Part shown: positions 1 to 9,710 of the stretch, piece after piece
How the letters are laid out: each line of letters begins with the position of its first letter
Position numbering within the stretch: the first letter of the stretch is position 1
Assembly: GCF_000265075.1 (NCBI RefSeq)
Contig: NZ_AJYA01000002.1
Location: 62,001-126,000 of the forward strand
Length of the DNA stretch: 64,000 bases
Origin: Nitritalea halalkaliphila LW7
Lineage (GTDB): Bacteria > Bacteroidota > Bacteroidia > Cytophagales > Cyclobacteriaceae
Direction: 5' to 3'
The notes under the pieces: model-generated
The model's database searches: none
The model's input: only the letters and a program-made list of their open reading frames with translations
What the model was told of the DNA's origin: nothing
Program-made: the position numbers and the translations under genes

Positions 1-226
1 GATTCGTATCTTCCCTGATAAGCCTATTACCAAAAAGCCTGCAGAGGTTCGAATGGGTAAAGGTAAAGGTGCTCCAGAATATTGGGTAGCGGTTATCAAG
101 CCTGGAACCATTCTGTTCGAAGCTACCGGTGTGCCATTAGCGACAGCGCAAGAGGCATTAAGATTAGCACAGCAGAAACTTCCAGTTAGCACAAAATTCA
201 TAGTTCGTAGAGAGTACGAAGGATAA
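1..226 (+). CDS. rplP: 50S ribosomal protein L16, 3' end (partial)
   Basis: This is the C-terminal 74 codons of L16, read from base 2 to a TAA at 224-226; the start lies outside the window. The visible protein has the typical L16 tail, including [11 protein letters not shown] (the conserved loop near the peptidyl-transferase/A-site tRNA region) and [11 protein letters not shown] before the terminal [10 protein letters not shown]. rpmC follows after 8 bases, the standard L16-L29-S17 order of the S10 operon. Family assignment is secure. The cut-off is a window edge and not a biological truncation. Confidence 0.96.
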   Translation, partial: IRIFPDKPITKKPAEVRMGKGKGAPEYWVAVIKPGTILFEATGVPLATAQEALRLAQQKLPVSTKFIVRREYEG

Positions 227-234
227 TTAAGATT

Positions 235-429
235 ATGAAAAACGCAGAAATCAGATCACTTTCCGAAAGTGAAATCCTAGAGCGTATCGCAGCTGAGCAG
301 GAAAATTTAACGAAATTACGCTTTGCTCACGCCATCTCTCCAATAGAGAATCCCAATAAAATAAAAGAATCCAAGCGCTTAATCGCAAGACTTAAGACTG
401 CCTTGAGATCAACACAACTAGCTAAATAA
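235..429 (+). CDS. rpmC: 50S ribosomal protein L29
   Basis: A 64-residue L29, a small two-helix protein of the large subunit near the exit tunnel and a docking point for SRP and trigger factor. The sequence shows the expected pattern: an N-terminal helix ([29 protein letters not shown]), a short turn with [10 protein letters not shown], and a second basic helix ([12 protein letters not shown]). Length is normal. It lies 8 bases after rplP and 7 bases before rpsQ, so it is part of the same transcript. Confidence 0.95.
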   Translation: MKNAEIRSLSESEILERIAAEQENLTKLRFAHAISPIENPNKIKESKRLIARLKTALRSTQLAK

Positions 430-436
430 TAAGATA

Positions 437-700
437 ATGGCTACTACTGAGAGAAATCTACGTAAAGAAAGAATAGGGAAGGTAGTCAGCAACAAAATGG
501 AGAAGTCCATCACTGTTGCCGTAGAAAGAAGAATGAAACACCCAATCTACGGTAAGTTTGTTGCGAAGACTACCAAATTCATGGTTCATGACGAGAATAA
601 TGATTGCAACATTGGTGATGTTGTGAAAATTAGTGAGACTCGTCCGCTGAGTAAAAACAAGCGTTGGAGATTAGTAGAAATAATAGAAAGAGCTAAGTAA
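437..700 (+). CDS. rpsQ: 30S ribosomal protein S17
   Basis: An 87-residue S17, an OB-fold primary 16S rRNA-binding protein. Diagnostic stretches are [19 protein letters not shown] at the N-terminus, the conserved [12 protein letters not shown] loop, and the [23 protein letters not shown] signature. Length is close to the family norm. It sits between rpmC and rplN with gaps of 7 and 2 bases, so it is translated as part of the ribosomal operon. Confidence 0.97.
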   Translation: MATTERNLRKERIGKVVSNKMEKSITVAVERRMKHPIYGKFVAKTTKFMVHDENNDCNIGDVVKISETRPLSKNKRWRLVEIIERAK

Positions 701-702
701 TT

Positions 703-1071
703 ATGGTACAACAGGAATCCAGACTAAGTGTAGCGGATAACTCCGGCGCTAAAGAAGTGCTAGTTATTCGTGTATTGGGTGGAACGAAAAAGCGTTACGC
801 GTCGATCGGTGATAAAGTTGTTGTAACCGTAAAATCTGCGCTTTCATCCAGCAATATGAAAAAAGGTACCGTTTCAAAAGCGGTAATTGTAAGAACGAAG
901 AAAGAAATCAGAAGAAAAGATGGTTCTTATATTCGCTTCGAAGATAATGCAGCTGTTCTCTTGAATAATAATGATGAGCCTAGAGGTACCCGTATTTTCG
1001 GCCCTGTAGCGAGAGAGTTAAGGGAGAAGCAGTTCATGAAAATTGTATCGTTGGCCCCTGAAGTTCTTTAA
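703..1071 (+). CDS. rplN: 50S ribosomal protein L14
   Basis: A 122-residue L14, a beta-barrel protein at the subunit interface that forms bridges with 16S rRNA. Features visible are the N-terminal [19 protein letters not shown], the basic [14 protein letters not shown] segment and the C-terminal [14 protein letters not shown] signature followed by [12 protein letters not shown]. It has the canonical length for bacteria. Only 2 bases separate it from both rpsQ and rplX. Confidence 0.98.
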   Translation: MVQQESRLSVADNSGAKEVLVIRVLGGTKKRYASIGDKVVVTVKSALSSSNMKKGTVSKAVIVRTKKEIRRKDGSYIRFEDNAAVLLNNNDEPRGTRIFGPVARELREKQFMKIVSLAPEVL

Positions 1072-1073
1072 TC

Positions 1074-1418
1074 ATGGTAAGAAAAGTAAAAATGCAAGGT
1101 AAATTGCACATAAAAACCGGTGATACCGTGAAGGTAATCAGTGGTGACGAAAAGGGTAAAACCGGAAAGGTGATCGCTGTGGACAGAGAGAAAAGCCGAG
1201 CTAAAGTGGAAGGTCTTAACATGGTGACGAAACATGTGAAGCCTACTGCCTCTAACCCACAGGGTGGCATCGAAAAGAAGGAAGCCGGAATTCATATTTC
1301 TAACTTGATGCTGGTAGACCCTAAAACAGGTGAAGCTACTAAGACAGGTAGAAAGCGTAACGAAAACGGTAAGTTAGTAAGGTATTCAAAGAAAACTGGG
1401 GAGGTGATCAATGGCTAA
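1074..1418 (+). CDS. rplX: 50S ribosomal protein L24
   Basis: A 114-residue L24, an assembly-initiating 23S rRNA-binding protein. The KOW motif is visible near the N-terminus ([18 protein letters not shown], residues about 17-34), followed by the [13 protein letters not shown] segment and the C-terminal extension typical of bacteria. The stop codon lies 8 bases inside rplE, suggesting translational coupling between L24 and L5. Confidence 0.97.
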   Translation: MVRKVKMQGKLHIKTGDTVKVISGDEKGKTGKVIAVDREKSRAKVEGLNMVTKHVKPTASNPQGGIEKKEAGIHISNLMLVDPKTGEATKTGRKRNENGKLVRYSKKTGEVING

Positions 1419-1971
1419 TCCTAGAATGAAAGAAAAATATCTTGGTGAAATCGTACCTGCACTAAGAGAGAAGTTTCAGTATAAGTCTGTGATGCAGGTT
1501 CCTAAACTTACCAAGATTGTTATCAATAAAGGTATCGGTGCTGCTGTAGCGGATAAGAAATTAGTGGATCAGGGTGTAGAGGAATTAACACTTATCGCTG
1601 GTCAGCGTGCAGTCGCCACTAAAGCTAAGGTTTCTATCTCCAACTTTAAGCTAAGAGATGGTATGCCTATCGGAGCTAAAGTAACGCTTCGTGGCGTTCA
1701 GATGTACGAATTCTTAGATCGTTTAATGACTATTGCCCTTCCACGTGTAAGAGATTTTAAAGGAATTAGCGATAAGGGTTTTGATGGTCGCGGGAACTAT
1801 ACTCTTGGTGTAACAGAGCAGATTATTTTCCCTGAAATCAGCATCGAGAAAGTAAACAGAATCTCTGGTATGGATATCACTTTTGTTACGACTGCCGAGA
1901 CTGACGAAGAAAGCCTTGCTTTATTAAAAGCTTTCGGGATGCCTTTTGTGAATAAAAATAAAGCAGAATAA
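1411..1971 (+). CDS. rplE: 50S ribosomal protein L5
   Basis: A 186-residue L5, a 5S rRNA-binding protein of the central protuberance. Clear family blocks are [14 protein letters not shown] near residue 30, [24 protein letters not shown] in the middle and [18 protein letters not shown] near residue 130. The ATG at 1411 overlaps the end of rplX by 8 bases and is preceded by the purine-rich GGGGAGGTG. Length is normal for bacteria. Confidence 0.98.
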   Translation: MANPRMKEKYLGEIVPALREKFQYKSVMQVPKLTKIVINKGIGAAVADKKLVDQGVEELTLIAGQRAVATKAKVSISNFKLRDGMPIGAKVTLRGVQMYEFLDRLMTIALPRVRDFKGISDKGFDGRGNYTLGVTEQIIFPEISIEKVNRISGMDITFVTTAETDEESLALLKAFGMPFVNKNKAE

Positions 1972-1974
1972 GAA

Positions 1975-2244
1975 ATGGCAAGAGAGTCGATAAAAGCGAG
2001 AGAAAGAAAAAGAGAGCGCCTAGTAGCGAAGTTTGCGAAGAAAAGAGCTGAATTAAAAGCCGCCGGTGATTATGAAGCGCTCGATAAACTTCCTAAAAAC
2101 GCCTCACCAGTAAGACTACACAACAGATGTAAACTTACGGGACGTCCTAAGGGCTACATGAGAAAGTTTGGTATCAACCGTGTGACATTCAGAGAAATGG
2201 CATCCGCAGGAAAGATACCTGGTGTTACGAAGTCTAGCTGGTAA
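1975..2244 (+). CDS. rpsN: 30S ribosomal protein S14, zinc-free type
   Basis: An 89-residue S14. It is the longer form without zinc: the C-terminal block [30 protein letters not shown] has a single cysteine where zinc-binding S14 has CxxC pairs. It ends with the conserved [11 protein letters not shown]. It follows rplE after 3 bases. An 88-base gap downstream, unusual inside this compact operon, holds a promoter-like box and a hairpin before rpsH. Confidence 0.97.
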   Translation: MARESIKARERKRERLVAKFAKKRAELKAAGDYEALDKLPKNASPVRLHNRCKLTGRPKGYMRKFGINRVTFREMASAGKIPGVTKSSW

Positions 2245-2282
2245 TTAAAAGGACAAAAGTTTTTATTCTTAAATTCATTGTG

Positions 2283-2290
2283 TAACTTTG
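2283..2290 (+). promoter_or_regulatory. candidate internal promoter upstream of rpsH (TAACTTTG)
   Basis: TAACTTTG matches the Bacteroidota -7 consensus TAnnTTTG exactly. It lies 42 bases before the rpsH start, in the only sizeable gap of the spc region. No perfect TTG is seen about 20 bases upstream; there is a T-rich stretch (GTTTTTATT) instead. This would give rpsH and downstream genes an extra start site. Inferred from consensus only. Confidence 0.5.
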
Positions 2291-2313
2291 CACGCCCGTA
2301 AAATACGGGTGTG
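2291..2313 (+). promoter_or_regulatory. hairpin in rpsN-rpsH gap
   Basis: CACGCCCGTA and TACGGGTGTG form a 10-bp stem (one G-U pair) around an AAA loop. No U-run follows, so it is not an intrinsic terminator. It begins directly after the TAACTTTG box, so only read-through transcripts would carry the whole stem. It could be an RNA processing or r-protein binding site; the role is unknown. Confidence 0.5.
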
Positions 2314-2332
2314 CAGTTAGACTTCTATATAT

Positions 2333-2728
2333 ATGACTGATCCAATAGCTGATTATCTAACCAGATTGAGAAACGCCATCAAGGCCTCTCATAGAATCGT
2401 AGAAATCCCTGCTTCTAATATCAAGAAAGAGATTACTAAAGTTCTTTTTGACAAAGGGTACATCCAAAACTACAAATTCGTAGAAGATGGTCCTCAAGGA
2501 ACTATAAAAATCGCATTAAAATACAACCCTGTTACAAAACAGAATGCGATTGTAAGTCTTTCTAGAGTAAGTAAGCCAGGTTTAAGACAATATGCCAAGC
2601 ATGAAGCATTACCTCGTGTAATCAATGGTCTTGGTATTGCTATCCTTTCCACTTCTAAAGGTGTGATGAGCGATAAAGAAGCTCGCACTGAAGGAATCGG
2701 TGGAGAGGTACTGTGTTACGTATACTAA
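2333..2728 (+). CDS. rpsH: 30S ribosomal protein S8
   Basis: A 131-residue S8, a primary 16S rRNA-binding protein and, in Escherichia coli, the translational repressor of the spc operon. It begins with MTDPIADYLTRLRNA and ends with the RNA-binding signature STSKGVMSDKEARTEGIGGEVLCYVY. Length is normal. It is the first gene after the internal promoter/hairpin gap, which would be a natural place for autoregulation, although that is not shown here. Confidence 0.98.
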   Translation: MTDPIADYLTRLRNAIKASHRIVEIPASNIKKEITKVLFDKGYIQNYKFVEDGPQGTIKIALKYNPVTKQNAIVSLSRVSKPGLRQYAKHEALPRVINGLGIAILSTSKGVMSDKEARTEGIGGEVLCYVY

Positions 2729-2741
2729 TTTATACCATTTT

Positions 2742-3299
2742 ATGTCTAGAATAGGTAAAAAACCAATAAATATACCTGCGGGTGTTACTGTAGACGTGTC
2801 AGCACATAATACTGTCACTGTTAAAGGTCCTAAGGGTACGCTGACTCAGGAGGTAAATCCTGATATCACCGTAGTAGTGGAAGGGAATCAAGTGGTCCTT
2901 TCCCGTCCTACTGAGCAAAAAAGACATAAGTCTTTTCATGGTCTGTACCGTGCACTTATTAACAACATGGTTATCGGTGTAGCTGAAGGTTACAAAAAGG
3001 AATTAGAACTCGTGGGTGTAGGTTACAAAGCCTCCGTACAAGGTCAGGTCCTTGAGTTATCATTAGGTTATTCTCACAACATCTTCCTAGCCTTACCTGA
3101 TGTAATCGCTGTAAAAGCAGAGACTGCAAAAGGAAAAAATCCTATCATTACGTTAGAAGGAATTGATAAAGAATTAGTGGGCCAGGTGGCTGCTAAAATC
3201 AGATCCCTACGTAAAGTAGAGCCTTACAAGGGTAAAGGTGTACGTTTTGTAGGTGAGGTTGTACGTCGTAAAGCTGGTAAAACTGCAGGTAAAAAATAA
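2742..3299 (+). CDS. rplF: 50S ribosomal protein L6
   Basis: A 185-residue L6, which binds near the sarcin-ricin loop. I chose the ATG at 2742 (MSRIGKKPINIPAGV), which matches the universal L6 N-terminus; an upstream in-frame start inside rpsH would add 14 unsupported residues. Two L6 domains are seen, with the C-terminal signature around KSFHGLYRALINNM and KVEPYKGKGVRFVGE. It follows rpsH after 13 bases. Confidence 0.97.
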   Translation: MSRIGKKPINIPAGVTVDVSAHNTVTVKGPKGTLTQEVNPDITVVVEGNQVVLSRPTEQKRHKSFHGLYRALINNMVIGVAEGYKKELELVGVGYKASVQGQVLELSLGYSHNIFLALPDVIAVKAETAKGKNPIITLEGIDKELVGQVAAKIRSLRKVEPYKGKGVRFVGEVVRRKAGKTAGKK

Positions 3300-3304
3300 G
3301 TAGG

Positions 3305-3654
3305 ATGGCATTCAATAAGAACGAAAGAAGACAAAGAATCAAAAAAAGTATTAGGAGAAAGATCTCCGGTACGGATTCTAGACCGCGCCTTTCTGTATTT
3401 AAAAGCAATACCGGAATATACGCGCAATTAGTTGATGATCTGAAAGGTCATACCTTGGCATCTGCATCTTCAAAAGAGTTAGGTAACATCAAAAATGTTA
3501 ACATCGCTACTTCTGGAGAAGTTGGTAAAAAGCTAGCTGAAAGAGCTATAGCAAAAGGTGTCACTGAAGTTGTTTTTGACAGAAGTGGTTACCTTTACCA
3601 TGGCAATGTAAAAGCTTGGCTGATGGTGCGAGAGAAGGTGGCCTTAAATTTTAA
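3305..3654 (+). CDS. rplR: 50S ribosomal protein L18 (frame broken near the 3' end)
   Basis: L18, a 5S rRNA-binding protein. The N-terminal [19 protein letters not shown] and the middle [20 protein letters not shown] are typical. Near 3616 the reading frame slips: the normal ending [13 protein letters not shown] followed by TAA at 3652-3654 is present in the next frame, recovered by one extra T in GCTTGG. Read as given, the frame runs on into rpsE. Because L18 is essential and the lost base is in a T run, a consensus error is the likely cause. Confidence 0.93.
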
Positions 3655-3663
3655 TCAATTATC

Positions 3664-4182
3664 ATGTCACAGAATAGAAAAAAGCCAATCAGGGCTACAG
3701 ATACAGAACTTAAAGAGCGCGTCGTTGCTATTAACCGCGTAGCGAAAGTAGTAAAAGGTGGGCGTCGCTTCTCCTTCTCGGCCATCGTAGTGGTAGGGGA
3801 TGGTAAAGGTGTAGTAGGTTATGGATTAGGAAAAGCGAATGAAGTAACCGATGCGATTACCAAGGGAATAGAAGATGCCAAGAAAAACCTGGTGCGTGTT
3901 CCAGTTCTTAAAGGAACTATCCCCCACGAGCAATTAGGTAAATTCGGTGGTGGCTTCGTACTCATTAAGCCTGCCGCTGCTGGTACCGGTGTAATCGCCG
4001 GTGGTGCCATGCGTGCTGTTCTCGAGAGTGCGGGAGTTACTGATGTATTAGCGAAGTCTAAGGGTTCTTCTAACCCACATAACGTGGTGAAGGCAACAAT
4101 CGACGCTTTAATACAATTAAGAGACGCTATTTCCGTTTCTCAGCAAAGAGGGGTTAAATTATCTAAAGTTTTTAACGGTTAA
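3664..4182 (+). CDS. rpsE: 30S ribosomal protein S5
   Basis: A 172-residue S5, which takes part in translational accuracy and mRNA unwinding. It contains the double-stranded RNA-binding-like S5 N-domain ([29 protein letters not shown]) and the C-domain with [27 protein letters not shown]. Length is normal. It starts 9 bases after the corrected end of rplR and ends 5 bases before rpmD. Confidence 0.98.
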   Translation: MSQNRKKPIRATDTELKERVVAINRVAKVVKGGRRFSFSAIVVVGDGKGVVGYGLGKANEVTDAITKGIEDAKKNLVRVPVLKGTIPHEQLGKFGGGFVLIKPAAAGTGVIAGGAMRAVLESAGVTDVLAKSKGSSNPHNVVKATIDALIQLRDAISVSQQRGVKLSKVFNG

Positions 4183-4187
4183 GAGAA

Positions 4188-4367
4188 ATGGCTAAAGTTA
4201 AAATAACCCAGGTAAGAAGTACAATCAAAAGACCTAAAGATCAAAAAGCGACTATTATTGCTCTTGGTTTAGGTAAGATGAACAAGTCTGTTGTGAAGGA
4301 AACTTCTCCTCAGATCGAAGGTATGATTAAAAAGATTAGTCATCTAGTTAAAGTAGAAGAAGCTTAA
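4188..4367 (+). CDS. rpmD: 50S ribosomal protein L30
   Basis: A 59-residue L30 encoded between rpsE and rplO (5 and 2 bases away). It starts [16 protein letters not shown] and contains the family pattern [13 protein letters not shown] followed by [16 protein letters not shown]. Size and position are exactly as expected in the spc operon. Confidence 0.96.
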   Translation: MAKVKITQVRSTIKRPKDQKATIIALGLGKMNKSVVKETSPQIEGMIKKISHLVKVEEA

Positions 4368-4369
4368 TT

Positions 4370-4816
4370 ATGAAATTACATACACTTAAACCAGCTGAAG
4401 GCTCCATTAAGTCTCGTAAGAGAATAGGCCGTGGTCAAGGTTCAGGCCGTGGTGGAACTTCTACTAGAGGTCATAAAGGTGCGAAATCTCGTTCTGGCTA
4501 TAAGCAAAAACTAGGTTTCGAAGGTGGTCAGATGCCCTTACAGCGTAGAGTACCTAAGTTCGGTTTTAAAAATCCTTTCCGTGTAGAGTATAAGCCTATT
4601 AACTTAGAAACACTCGAGTCCCTTGCGACTGAACACAAGATTGAAGAAATAACTTTCGAAACTTTAGTCTCTCATGGCCTAGTTTCTAAAAAAGATCTTG
4701 TAAAAGTCTTAGGAAGAGGCGAACTTACCGCGAAAATTAACGTAAGCGCACATCAGTTTTCAGCTTCGGCCGTAGAGGCCATCGAAAAGGCTGGTGGAAA
4801 AACAAACAAGATTTAA
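4370..4816 (+). CDS. rplO: 50S ribosomal protein L15
   Basis: A 148-residue L15, a late-assembly 23S rRNA-binding protein. The glycine/arginine-rich N-terminal extension ([19 protein letters not shown] followed by [10 protein letters not shown]) and the [18 protein letters not shown] block identify it. The C-terminal domain ends [15 protein letters not shown]. It is placed between rpmD and secY as in nearly all bacteria. Confidence 0.98.
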   Translation: MKLHTLKPAEGSIKSRKRIGRGQGSGRGGTSTRGHKGAKSRSGYKQKLGFEGGQMPLQRRVPKFGFKNPFRVEYKPINLETLESLATEHKIEEITFETLVSHGLVSKKDLVKVLGRGELTAKINVSAHQFSASAVEAIEKAGGKTNKI

Positions 4817-4820
4817 GTAA

Positions 4821-6142
4821 ATGAAAAAGTTCGTCTCAACAGTTAAGAACATCTTTTCCATCGAAGATCTTAGAATCCGAATCTTAAACACGATTGGTTT
4901 CCTGATCGTGTTTAGATTAGGTTCTTTTATCGTTTTGCCTGGGGTAGATCCGTCTAAACTAAATGACTCTCCTGAAGGTATTTTCGGTCTAATCGATACT
5001 TTCTTAGGAGGTGCCTTCAGTAATGCCTCTATCTTTGGCCTTGGCATTATGCCTTATATATCTGCATCCATCGTGTTGCAGTTATTAACTGTTGGTGTAC
5101 CATACTTTCAAAAATTACAAAAAGAGGGCGAATCTGGTCGTAAGAAAATTACCCAGATTACGCGAATACTTACCATAGCGATTACAGTGGCTCAGGGTAT
5201 AGGTTATGTTACAGCCACTATCCTTCCTACTGGTGCTGTTATGATCTCGACCTCACTATTCATGGTTAGTTCATTGGTTCTGCTTTCTGCAGGTACTATG
5301 TTCTGTATGTGGCTTGGTGAAAAAATCACTGAAAAAGGTATTGGAAATGGTATTTCCATGCTGATCATGATTGGTATTATATCTGCATTACCGGGGGCTA
5401 TTATTGCTGAAGGTCTTTCTAAGGGTACTTCAGGTTTCCTTTTACTCTTGATCGAGGCAGGGCTTCTATTCCTAGTCGTTTTAGGTACTGTAGCTCTAAC
5501 AGAAGCTACCAGAAGAATTCCTGTGCAATATGCGAAACAAGTCGTAGGTGGTAAGGTTTATGGAGGGCAGCGTCAGTACATTCCCATTAAAGTGAATGCT
5601 TCTGGGGTTATGCCCATTATATTCGCACAGTCTCTCATGTTTTTGCCCGCTCTAATTTCTCAGATTTGGTCAGCAGATAATGATATAGCGAACTATATCG
5701 GTACGACTTTCTCTGATTTTACCAGCTGGCAATACAATCTTGTTTTTGCATTAATGATCATTCTTTTCACTTTCTTCTATACTGCTATTACGGTTAATCC
5801 AGAGCAAATTGCGGAAGACTTGAAAAGAAATGGAGGTTTCGTTCCTGGTATTAAGCCGGGTGCCCTACCTCTGACTTCATTGATAACATCATCTCCCGCA
5901 TCACGCTACCTGGATCTATTCTACTCTCAGTAGTAGCTATCCTTCCTGCTTTCGCTATAGTGGCAGGTGTGGGTGCAGAGTTTGCTCAATTTTACGGGGG
6001 CACCTCCCTTCTCATTATGGTAGGGGTTATCATGGATACATTAAGGCAAATCGAATCTTACCTTCTCATGCGTAAATATGAGGGTATGATGAAGAGTGGT
6101 AATATGAAAAATAATCCAACAAATTACGCGGCTGCTATATGA
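4821..6142 (+). CDS. secY: protein translocase subunit SecY (one frameshift)
   Basis: SecY, the channel subunit of the Sec translocon in the inner membrane. The first 350 residues show the expected chain of membrane helices and the SecY signature FRLGSFIVLPGVD and GIGNGISMLI. Near 5863-5865 the frame breaks after GIKPGA; the normal continuation (TSDFIDNIISRITLPG, then the last two helices and LMRKYEGMMKSG) is in the next frame. One extra C in the CCC run restores it. The stop overlaps map by 4 bases (ATGA). SecY is essential, so sequence error is likely. Confidence 0.95.
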
Positions 6143-6912
6143 TTCACTACAAGACTTCTGATGAAGTCCAGTTAATCAAAGATAGTGCGGAAATTTTGGG
6201 TAGGGCTCACGGTGAAGTAGCCAAATTTGTTAAAGCTGGTGTCAAAACCAGTTTCCTTGATAAGATTGCAGAAGAGTTTATTCGGGACCATGGCGCTGTA
6301 CCTTCGTTTAAAGGGTACAGCGGATTCCCCGCCTCACTTTGTATTAGCGTAAATGAGGTGGTTGTTCATGGGTTTCCGAGTGAATATACATTGAAAGATG
6401 GCGATATAATCTCAATAGATTGTGGAGTCTTTCACCAAGGTTTTCATAGCGATTGCGCTTATACTTACCCTGTCGGTGAAGTTTCCCCATCTGTTTTGTC
6501 TTTACTTAAACACACCAAGGAGTCTCTTTATTTAGGTATAGAACAGGCTGTGTTTGGGAATAGAATCGGTGATATCGGCCATGCTATTCAAAAGTATGTA
6601 GAGTCTCTTGGATATACTGTTGTTAGAGAACTCGTAGGGCATGGTTTAGGTAAAAATTTACATGAGTCTCCTGAGGTTCCTAATTATGGTAAGAAAGGCT
6701 CTGGTCCCGTACTGAAAAGTGGTTTAGTTATCGCTATTGAGCCAATGGTTAATTTGGGTTCCAGAAACATAGTTCAAGAGCGGGATGGTTGGACCATTCG
6801 TACATCTGATCGTAAGCCGAGTGCCCATTTTGAGCATACCGTCGCTATCTTTGAAGATCGTACTGAAATTCTGACAACGCATAAATACATAGAGGAAAAC
6901 TTTAATAAATAA
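6139..6912 (+). CDS. map: type I methionine aminopeptidase
   Basis: A 257-residue type I methionine aminopeptidase, which removes the initiator methionine from nascent proteins. The pita-bread metalloprotease residues are all present: D94 (SIDCG), D105 (HSDCAYT), H168 (VGHGLG), E201 (IEPMV) and E232 (FEHTVAIF), with the substrate-binding H77. It overlaps secY by 4 bases and infA follows after 2 bases, so expression is coupled to the secretion and initiation genes. There is no zinc-finger extension. Confidence 0.97.
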   Translation: MIHYKTSDEVQLIKDSAEILGRAHGEVAKFVKAGVKTSFLDKIAEEFIRDHGAVPSFKGYSGFPASLCISVNEVVVHGFPSEYTLKDGDIISIDCGVFHQGFHSDCAYTYPVGEVSPSVLSLLKHTKESLYLGIEQAVFGNRIGDIGHAIQKYVESLGYTVVRELVGHGLGKNLHESPEVPNYGKKGSGPVLKSGLVIAIEPMVNLGSRNIVQERDGWTIRTSDRKPSAHFEHTVAIFEDRTEILTTHKYIEENFNK

Positions 6913-6914
6913 AT

Positions 6915-7133
6915 ATGGCTAAGCAGTCCTCCATCGAACAGGATGGTACCATAATAGAAGCATTATCGAATGCTATGTTTAAGGTGGAACTCGAGAATGG
7001 GCATCAGTTGATTGCTCATATATCGGGTAAAATGAGAATGAATTATATTAAAATCCTTCCAGGCGATAGAGTGAAATTAGAGTTGTCGCCTTATGACCTG
7101 TCGAAGGGTAGAATCGTTTATCGGTATAAATAG
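6915..7133 (+). CDS. infA: translation initiation factor IF-1
   Basis: A 72-residue IF-1, an OB-fold protein that blocks the A site during initiation. The sequence has the diagnostic [22 protein letters not shown] start, [23 protein letters not shown] centre, and [15 protein letters not shown] ending. Length is the usual 72. It lies between map and rpmJ, the standard position when secY-map-infA-rpmJ-rpsM are joined. Confidence 0.98.
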   Translation: MAKQSSIEQDGTIIEALSNAMFKVELENGHQLIAHISGKMRMNYIKILPGDRVKLELSPYDLSKGRIVYRYK

Positions 7134-7139
7134 ATTGTC

Positions 7140-7256
7140 ATGAAAGTTAAGGCATCCATTAAGAAAAGAAGTGCTGACTGTAAGGTTATCAGAAGAAAGG
7201 GTAAGCTTTACGTGATCAACAAGAAGAATCCTAAGTTTAAACAAAGACAAGGTTAA
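7140..7256 (+). CDS. rpmJ: 50S ribosomal protein L36, zinc-free type
   Basis: A 38-residue L36 ([19 protein letters not shown] to NPKFKQRQG). The classical zinc ligands C11, C14, C27 and H33 are reduced to a single Cys at position 14; serine, asparagine and phenylalanine stand at the others, so it cannot bind zinc in the usual way. This C-minus form is common in Bacteroidota. It lies 6 bases after infA and 6 before rpsM. Confidence 0.96.
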   Translation: MKVKASIKKRSADCKVIRRKGKLYVINKKNPKFKQRQG

Positions 7257-7262
7257 AAAATT

Positions 7263-7640
7263 ATGGCAAGAATCGCTGGTGTTGACATTCCGGACAACAA
7301 AAGAGGAGAAATCGGCTTAACCTACATATTCGGTATTGGTAGAAGTTCAGCCAAAGCTATTTTAAGCAAAGCAGGTATATCTTACGATAAGAAGGCTGGT
7401 GAGTGGGATGATGAAGAGTCTACTGCTATCCGTACCATTATCGCTGAAGAATTTAGAACAGAAGGTGCTCTTAAGTCAGAGATCCAGTTAAACATCAAGC
7501 GTTTAATGGATATCGGTTGCTACAGAGGATTAAGACATAGAAAAGGTCTTCCTGTGCGTGGTCAAAAGACTAAAAACAACGCAAGAACGAGAAAAGGTAA
7601 GAGAAAGACTGTTGCTAACAAGAAGAAGGCAACTAAATAA
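7263..7640 (+). CDS. rpsM: 30S ribosomal protein S13
   Basis: A 125-residue S13, located in the small-subunit head and contacting P-site tRNA. It begins [26 protein letters not shown] and has the signature [21 protein letters not shown] followed by a lysine/arginine-rich tail. The helix-two-turn-helix region between is intact and the length is normal. It starts the alpha-operon part (S13-S11-S4-RpoA-L17). Confidence 0.98.
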   Translation: MARIAGVDIPDNKRGEIGLTYIFGIGRSSAKAILSKAGISYDKKAGEWDDEESTAIRTIIAEEFRTEGALKSEIQLNIKRLMDIGCYRGLRHRKGLPVRGQKTKNNARTRKGKRKTVANKKKATK

Positions 7641-7655
7641 AGCTTGATTTAGATT

Positions 7656-8054
7656 ATGGCTCAGAAAAGAAACGATAAAGCGAGAGGTAAAAAAAGAGTC
7701 GTTAAAGTTGAAGCAGTAGGCCAAGCCCACATCAAAGCTTCTTTTAACAACATTATCATCTCTATCACAAATAATTCAGGTCAAGTGATTTCTTGGGCCT
7801 CTGCCGGTAAAATGGGTTTCAGAGGGTCTAAGAAAAACACTCCCTATGCTGCGCAAATGGCTGCCCAAAACTGTGGACAGGTGGCGTATGATCTTGGTCT
7901 GCGTAAGATCGAGGTTTTCGTTAAAGGACCAGGTGCTGGACGTGAGTCTGCTATCCGCACACTCCAAAATGTAGGTTTAGATGTAACGACTATTACAGAC
8001 GTTACGCCATTACCACATAATGGATGTCGTCCTCCAAAGCGTAGAAGAGTTTAA
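7656..8054 (+). CDS. rpsK: 30S ribosomal protein S11
   Basis: A 132-residue S11 of the platform region that helps position mRNA. Recognised by [16 protein letters not shown], the [22 protein letters not shown] block and the C-terminal signature [23 protein letters not shown]. The length is typical. It follows rpsM after 15 bases. Confidence 0.98.
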   Translation: MAQKRNDKARGKKRVVKVEAVGQAHIKASFNNIIISITNNSGQVISWASAGKMGFRGSKKNTPYAAQMAAQNCGQVAYDLGLRKIEVFVKGPGAGRESAIRTLQNVGLDVTTITDVTPLPHNGCRPPKRRRV

Positions 8055-8075
8055 TTTTAAAATTAGGATAATAGA

Positions 8076-8681
8076 ATGGCTAGATATAGAGGTCCAAAGG
8101 CAAAGATTGCCAGAAAATTCGGTGAAGCTATCGAAGGACATAGCAAGGCACTTCAGAAGAAAAACTATCCTCCTGGACAGCATGGTCGAGGACGTAGAAA
8201 AAAACAGTCTGAATATGCCATCCAGCTTCAGGAGAAGCAAAAAGCAAAATACATCTATGGTGTGTTAGAGCGTCAGTTTGCAAAGATGTTTGACATTGCT
8301 TCTCGTAAGCAAGGTATTACTGGTGAAAACTTACTTCAATTACTTGAAGCTCGTCTTGATAATATCGTGTATCGTTTAGGTATTGCCCCTACACGTAGAG
8401 GTGCACGTCAGCTAGTATCACACAGACATATTCTGGTAAATGGTGAGTTAGTTAACATTCCATCTTACACGGTTAAGCCTGGTGATATCGTCTCCGTTCG
8501 TGAGCGTTCTAAGTCTTTAGAGGCGATCACAAACAGCTTAGCAGGTAGAGGTGCAAGCAAGTTTCCTTGGCTGGAGTGGGATAACAGTTCCCTAGCAGGT
8601 AAGGTAGTTAGTACGCCTACTCGTGATGAGATTCCTGAGAATATCAAGGAACAGCTTATCGTCGAGCTTTACTCTAAGTAA
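8076..8681 (+). CDS. rpsD: 30S ribosomal protein S4
   Basis: A 201-residue S4, a primary 16S rRNA-binding assembly protein. It starts [17 protein letters not shown], contains the [12 protein letters not shown] loop, and has the S4 RNA-binding domain with [23 protein letters not shown] and [12 protein letters not shown]. No cysteines are present, so this is the zinc-free form. It lies 21 bases after rpsK and 34 bases before rpoA. Confidence 0.98.
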   Translation: MARYRGPKAKIARKFGEAIEGHSKALQKKNYPPGQHGRGRRKKQSEYAIQLQEKQKAKYIYGVLERQFAKMFDIASRKQGITGENLLQLLEARLDNIVYRLGIAPTRRGARQLVSHRHILVNGELVNIPSYTVKPGDIVSVRERSKSLEAITNSLAGRGASKFPWLEWDNSSLAGKVVSTPTRDEIPENIKEQLIVELYSK

Positions 8682-8715
8682 TTTTTATCATTCAGACTTA
8701 AAAAAAACTATTGAT

Positions 8716-9705
8716 ATGTCCATATTAGCATTTCAAATGCCCGAAAAGGTGGTAATGGAAAAGGCAGACGATTTTCATGGCCTCTTCACCTTTAAGCCGC
8801 TTGAAAAAGGGTATGGCGTAACAATCGGAAATGCACTTCGCAGAATTCTTTTGTCCTCACTCGAAGGGTACGCGATTACTTCCGTTCGCTTACCGGGTGT
8901 GGTGCATGAGTTTTCTACCATAGAAGGTGTCGTGGAAGATGTTACGGACATCATCCTTAACCTGAAACAGGTTAGATTCAAGAAAGTCCATGAGGCGATT
9001 GATAGTAAAATTACGATTGAAGTTAAAAATCAATCTGTTTTTACTGCTGGTGATATTGCAAAATACACCTCTTCCTTCGAAGTGTTAAACCCTGATTTGG
9101 TAATTTGTCACTTGGATGAATCAACTAGTTTGGAGGTAGAAATTACTGTAGAAAAAGGTCGTGGATATCTTCCTGCAGAAGAGTCAAAACCTAAAGAGCA
9201 AATTTTCGGTGTTATCCCAATCGACGCCATCTTTACACCTATCAAAAATGTAAAGTACAGCGTGGAAAATACTCGAGTAGAACAAAAAACCGATTTTGAG
9301 AAACTTATTCTTGAGGTAACTACGGATGGTTCTATTCACCCCGAAAAGGCATTACAGGAATCGGCTAAAATTCTCATCCAGCATTTTATGCTGTTCTCTG
9401 ATCAAACGATGGTCATCGATGCCCCAGGTGGAGATGCTCCAGAGCCAATCGATGAGGAGTATCTACACATGAGAAAGCTGCTTAAGACTTCCTTAAGCGA
9501 CCTGGATCTCTCCGTTCGTGCATTTAACTGCCTGAAAGCAGCCGATGTAAAAACACTGGGCGATCTTGCGAAACTTGAAATTTCGGACATGATGAAATTC
9601 CGTAATTTTGGTAAAAAATCCCTCGCCGAATTAGAACAATTGATTCAAGAAAAAGGACTTACTTTCGGCATGGATCTAAGTAAGTATAAACTTGACGAAG
9701 AATAA
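8716..9705 (+). CDS. rpoA: DNA-directed RNA polymerase alpha subunit
   Basis: A 329-residue RpoA. I chose the ATG at 8716 ([16 protein letters not shown]) because it matches the family start; an upstream in-frame start would overlap rpsD. The N-terminal dimerisation domain shows [23 protein letters not shown] near residues 24-46. After a linker the C-terminal domain (residues about 255-325) has the two helix-hairpin-helix motifs, [18 protein letters not shown] and [14 protein letters not shown], that contact DNA and activators. Confidence 0.98.
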   Translation: MSILAFQMPEKVVMEKADDFHGLFTFKPLEKGYGVTIGNALRRILLSSLEGYAITSVRLPGVVHEFSTIEGVVEDVTDIILNLKQVRFKKVHEAIDSKITIEVKNQSVFTAGDIAKYTSSFEVLNPDLVICHLDESTSLEVEITVEKGRGYLPAEESKPKEQIFGVIPIDAIFTPIKNVKYSVENTRVEQKTDFEKLILEVTTDGSIHPEKALQESAKILIQHFMLFSDQTMVIDAPGGDAPEPIDEEYLHMRKLLKTSLSDLDLSVRAFNCLKAADVKTLGDLAKLEISDMMKFRNFGKKSLAELEQLIQEKGLTFGMDLSKYKLDEE

Positions 9706-9710
9706 ATAAA

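Noticed and set aside
3600-3660. Programmed ribosomal frameshift in rplR
   Set aside because: No slippery heptamer or downstream structure is present, and many unrelated genes show the same kind of break.
3305-3742. A longer L18 reading to 3742 overlapping rpsE
   Set aside because: The extra 25-30 residues do not match L18; the correct end is in another frame at 3654, so this is a frameshift artefact.
5960-6142. A separate 60-residue membrane protein after secY
   Set aside because: It is the C-terminal part of SecY in the restored frame, not an independent gene.
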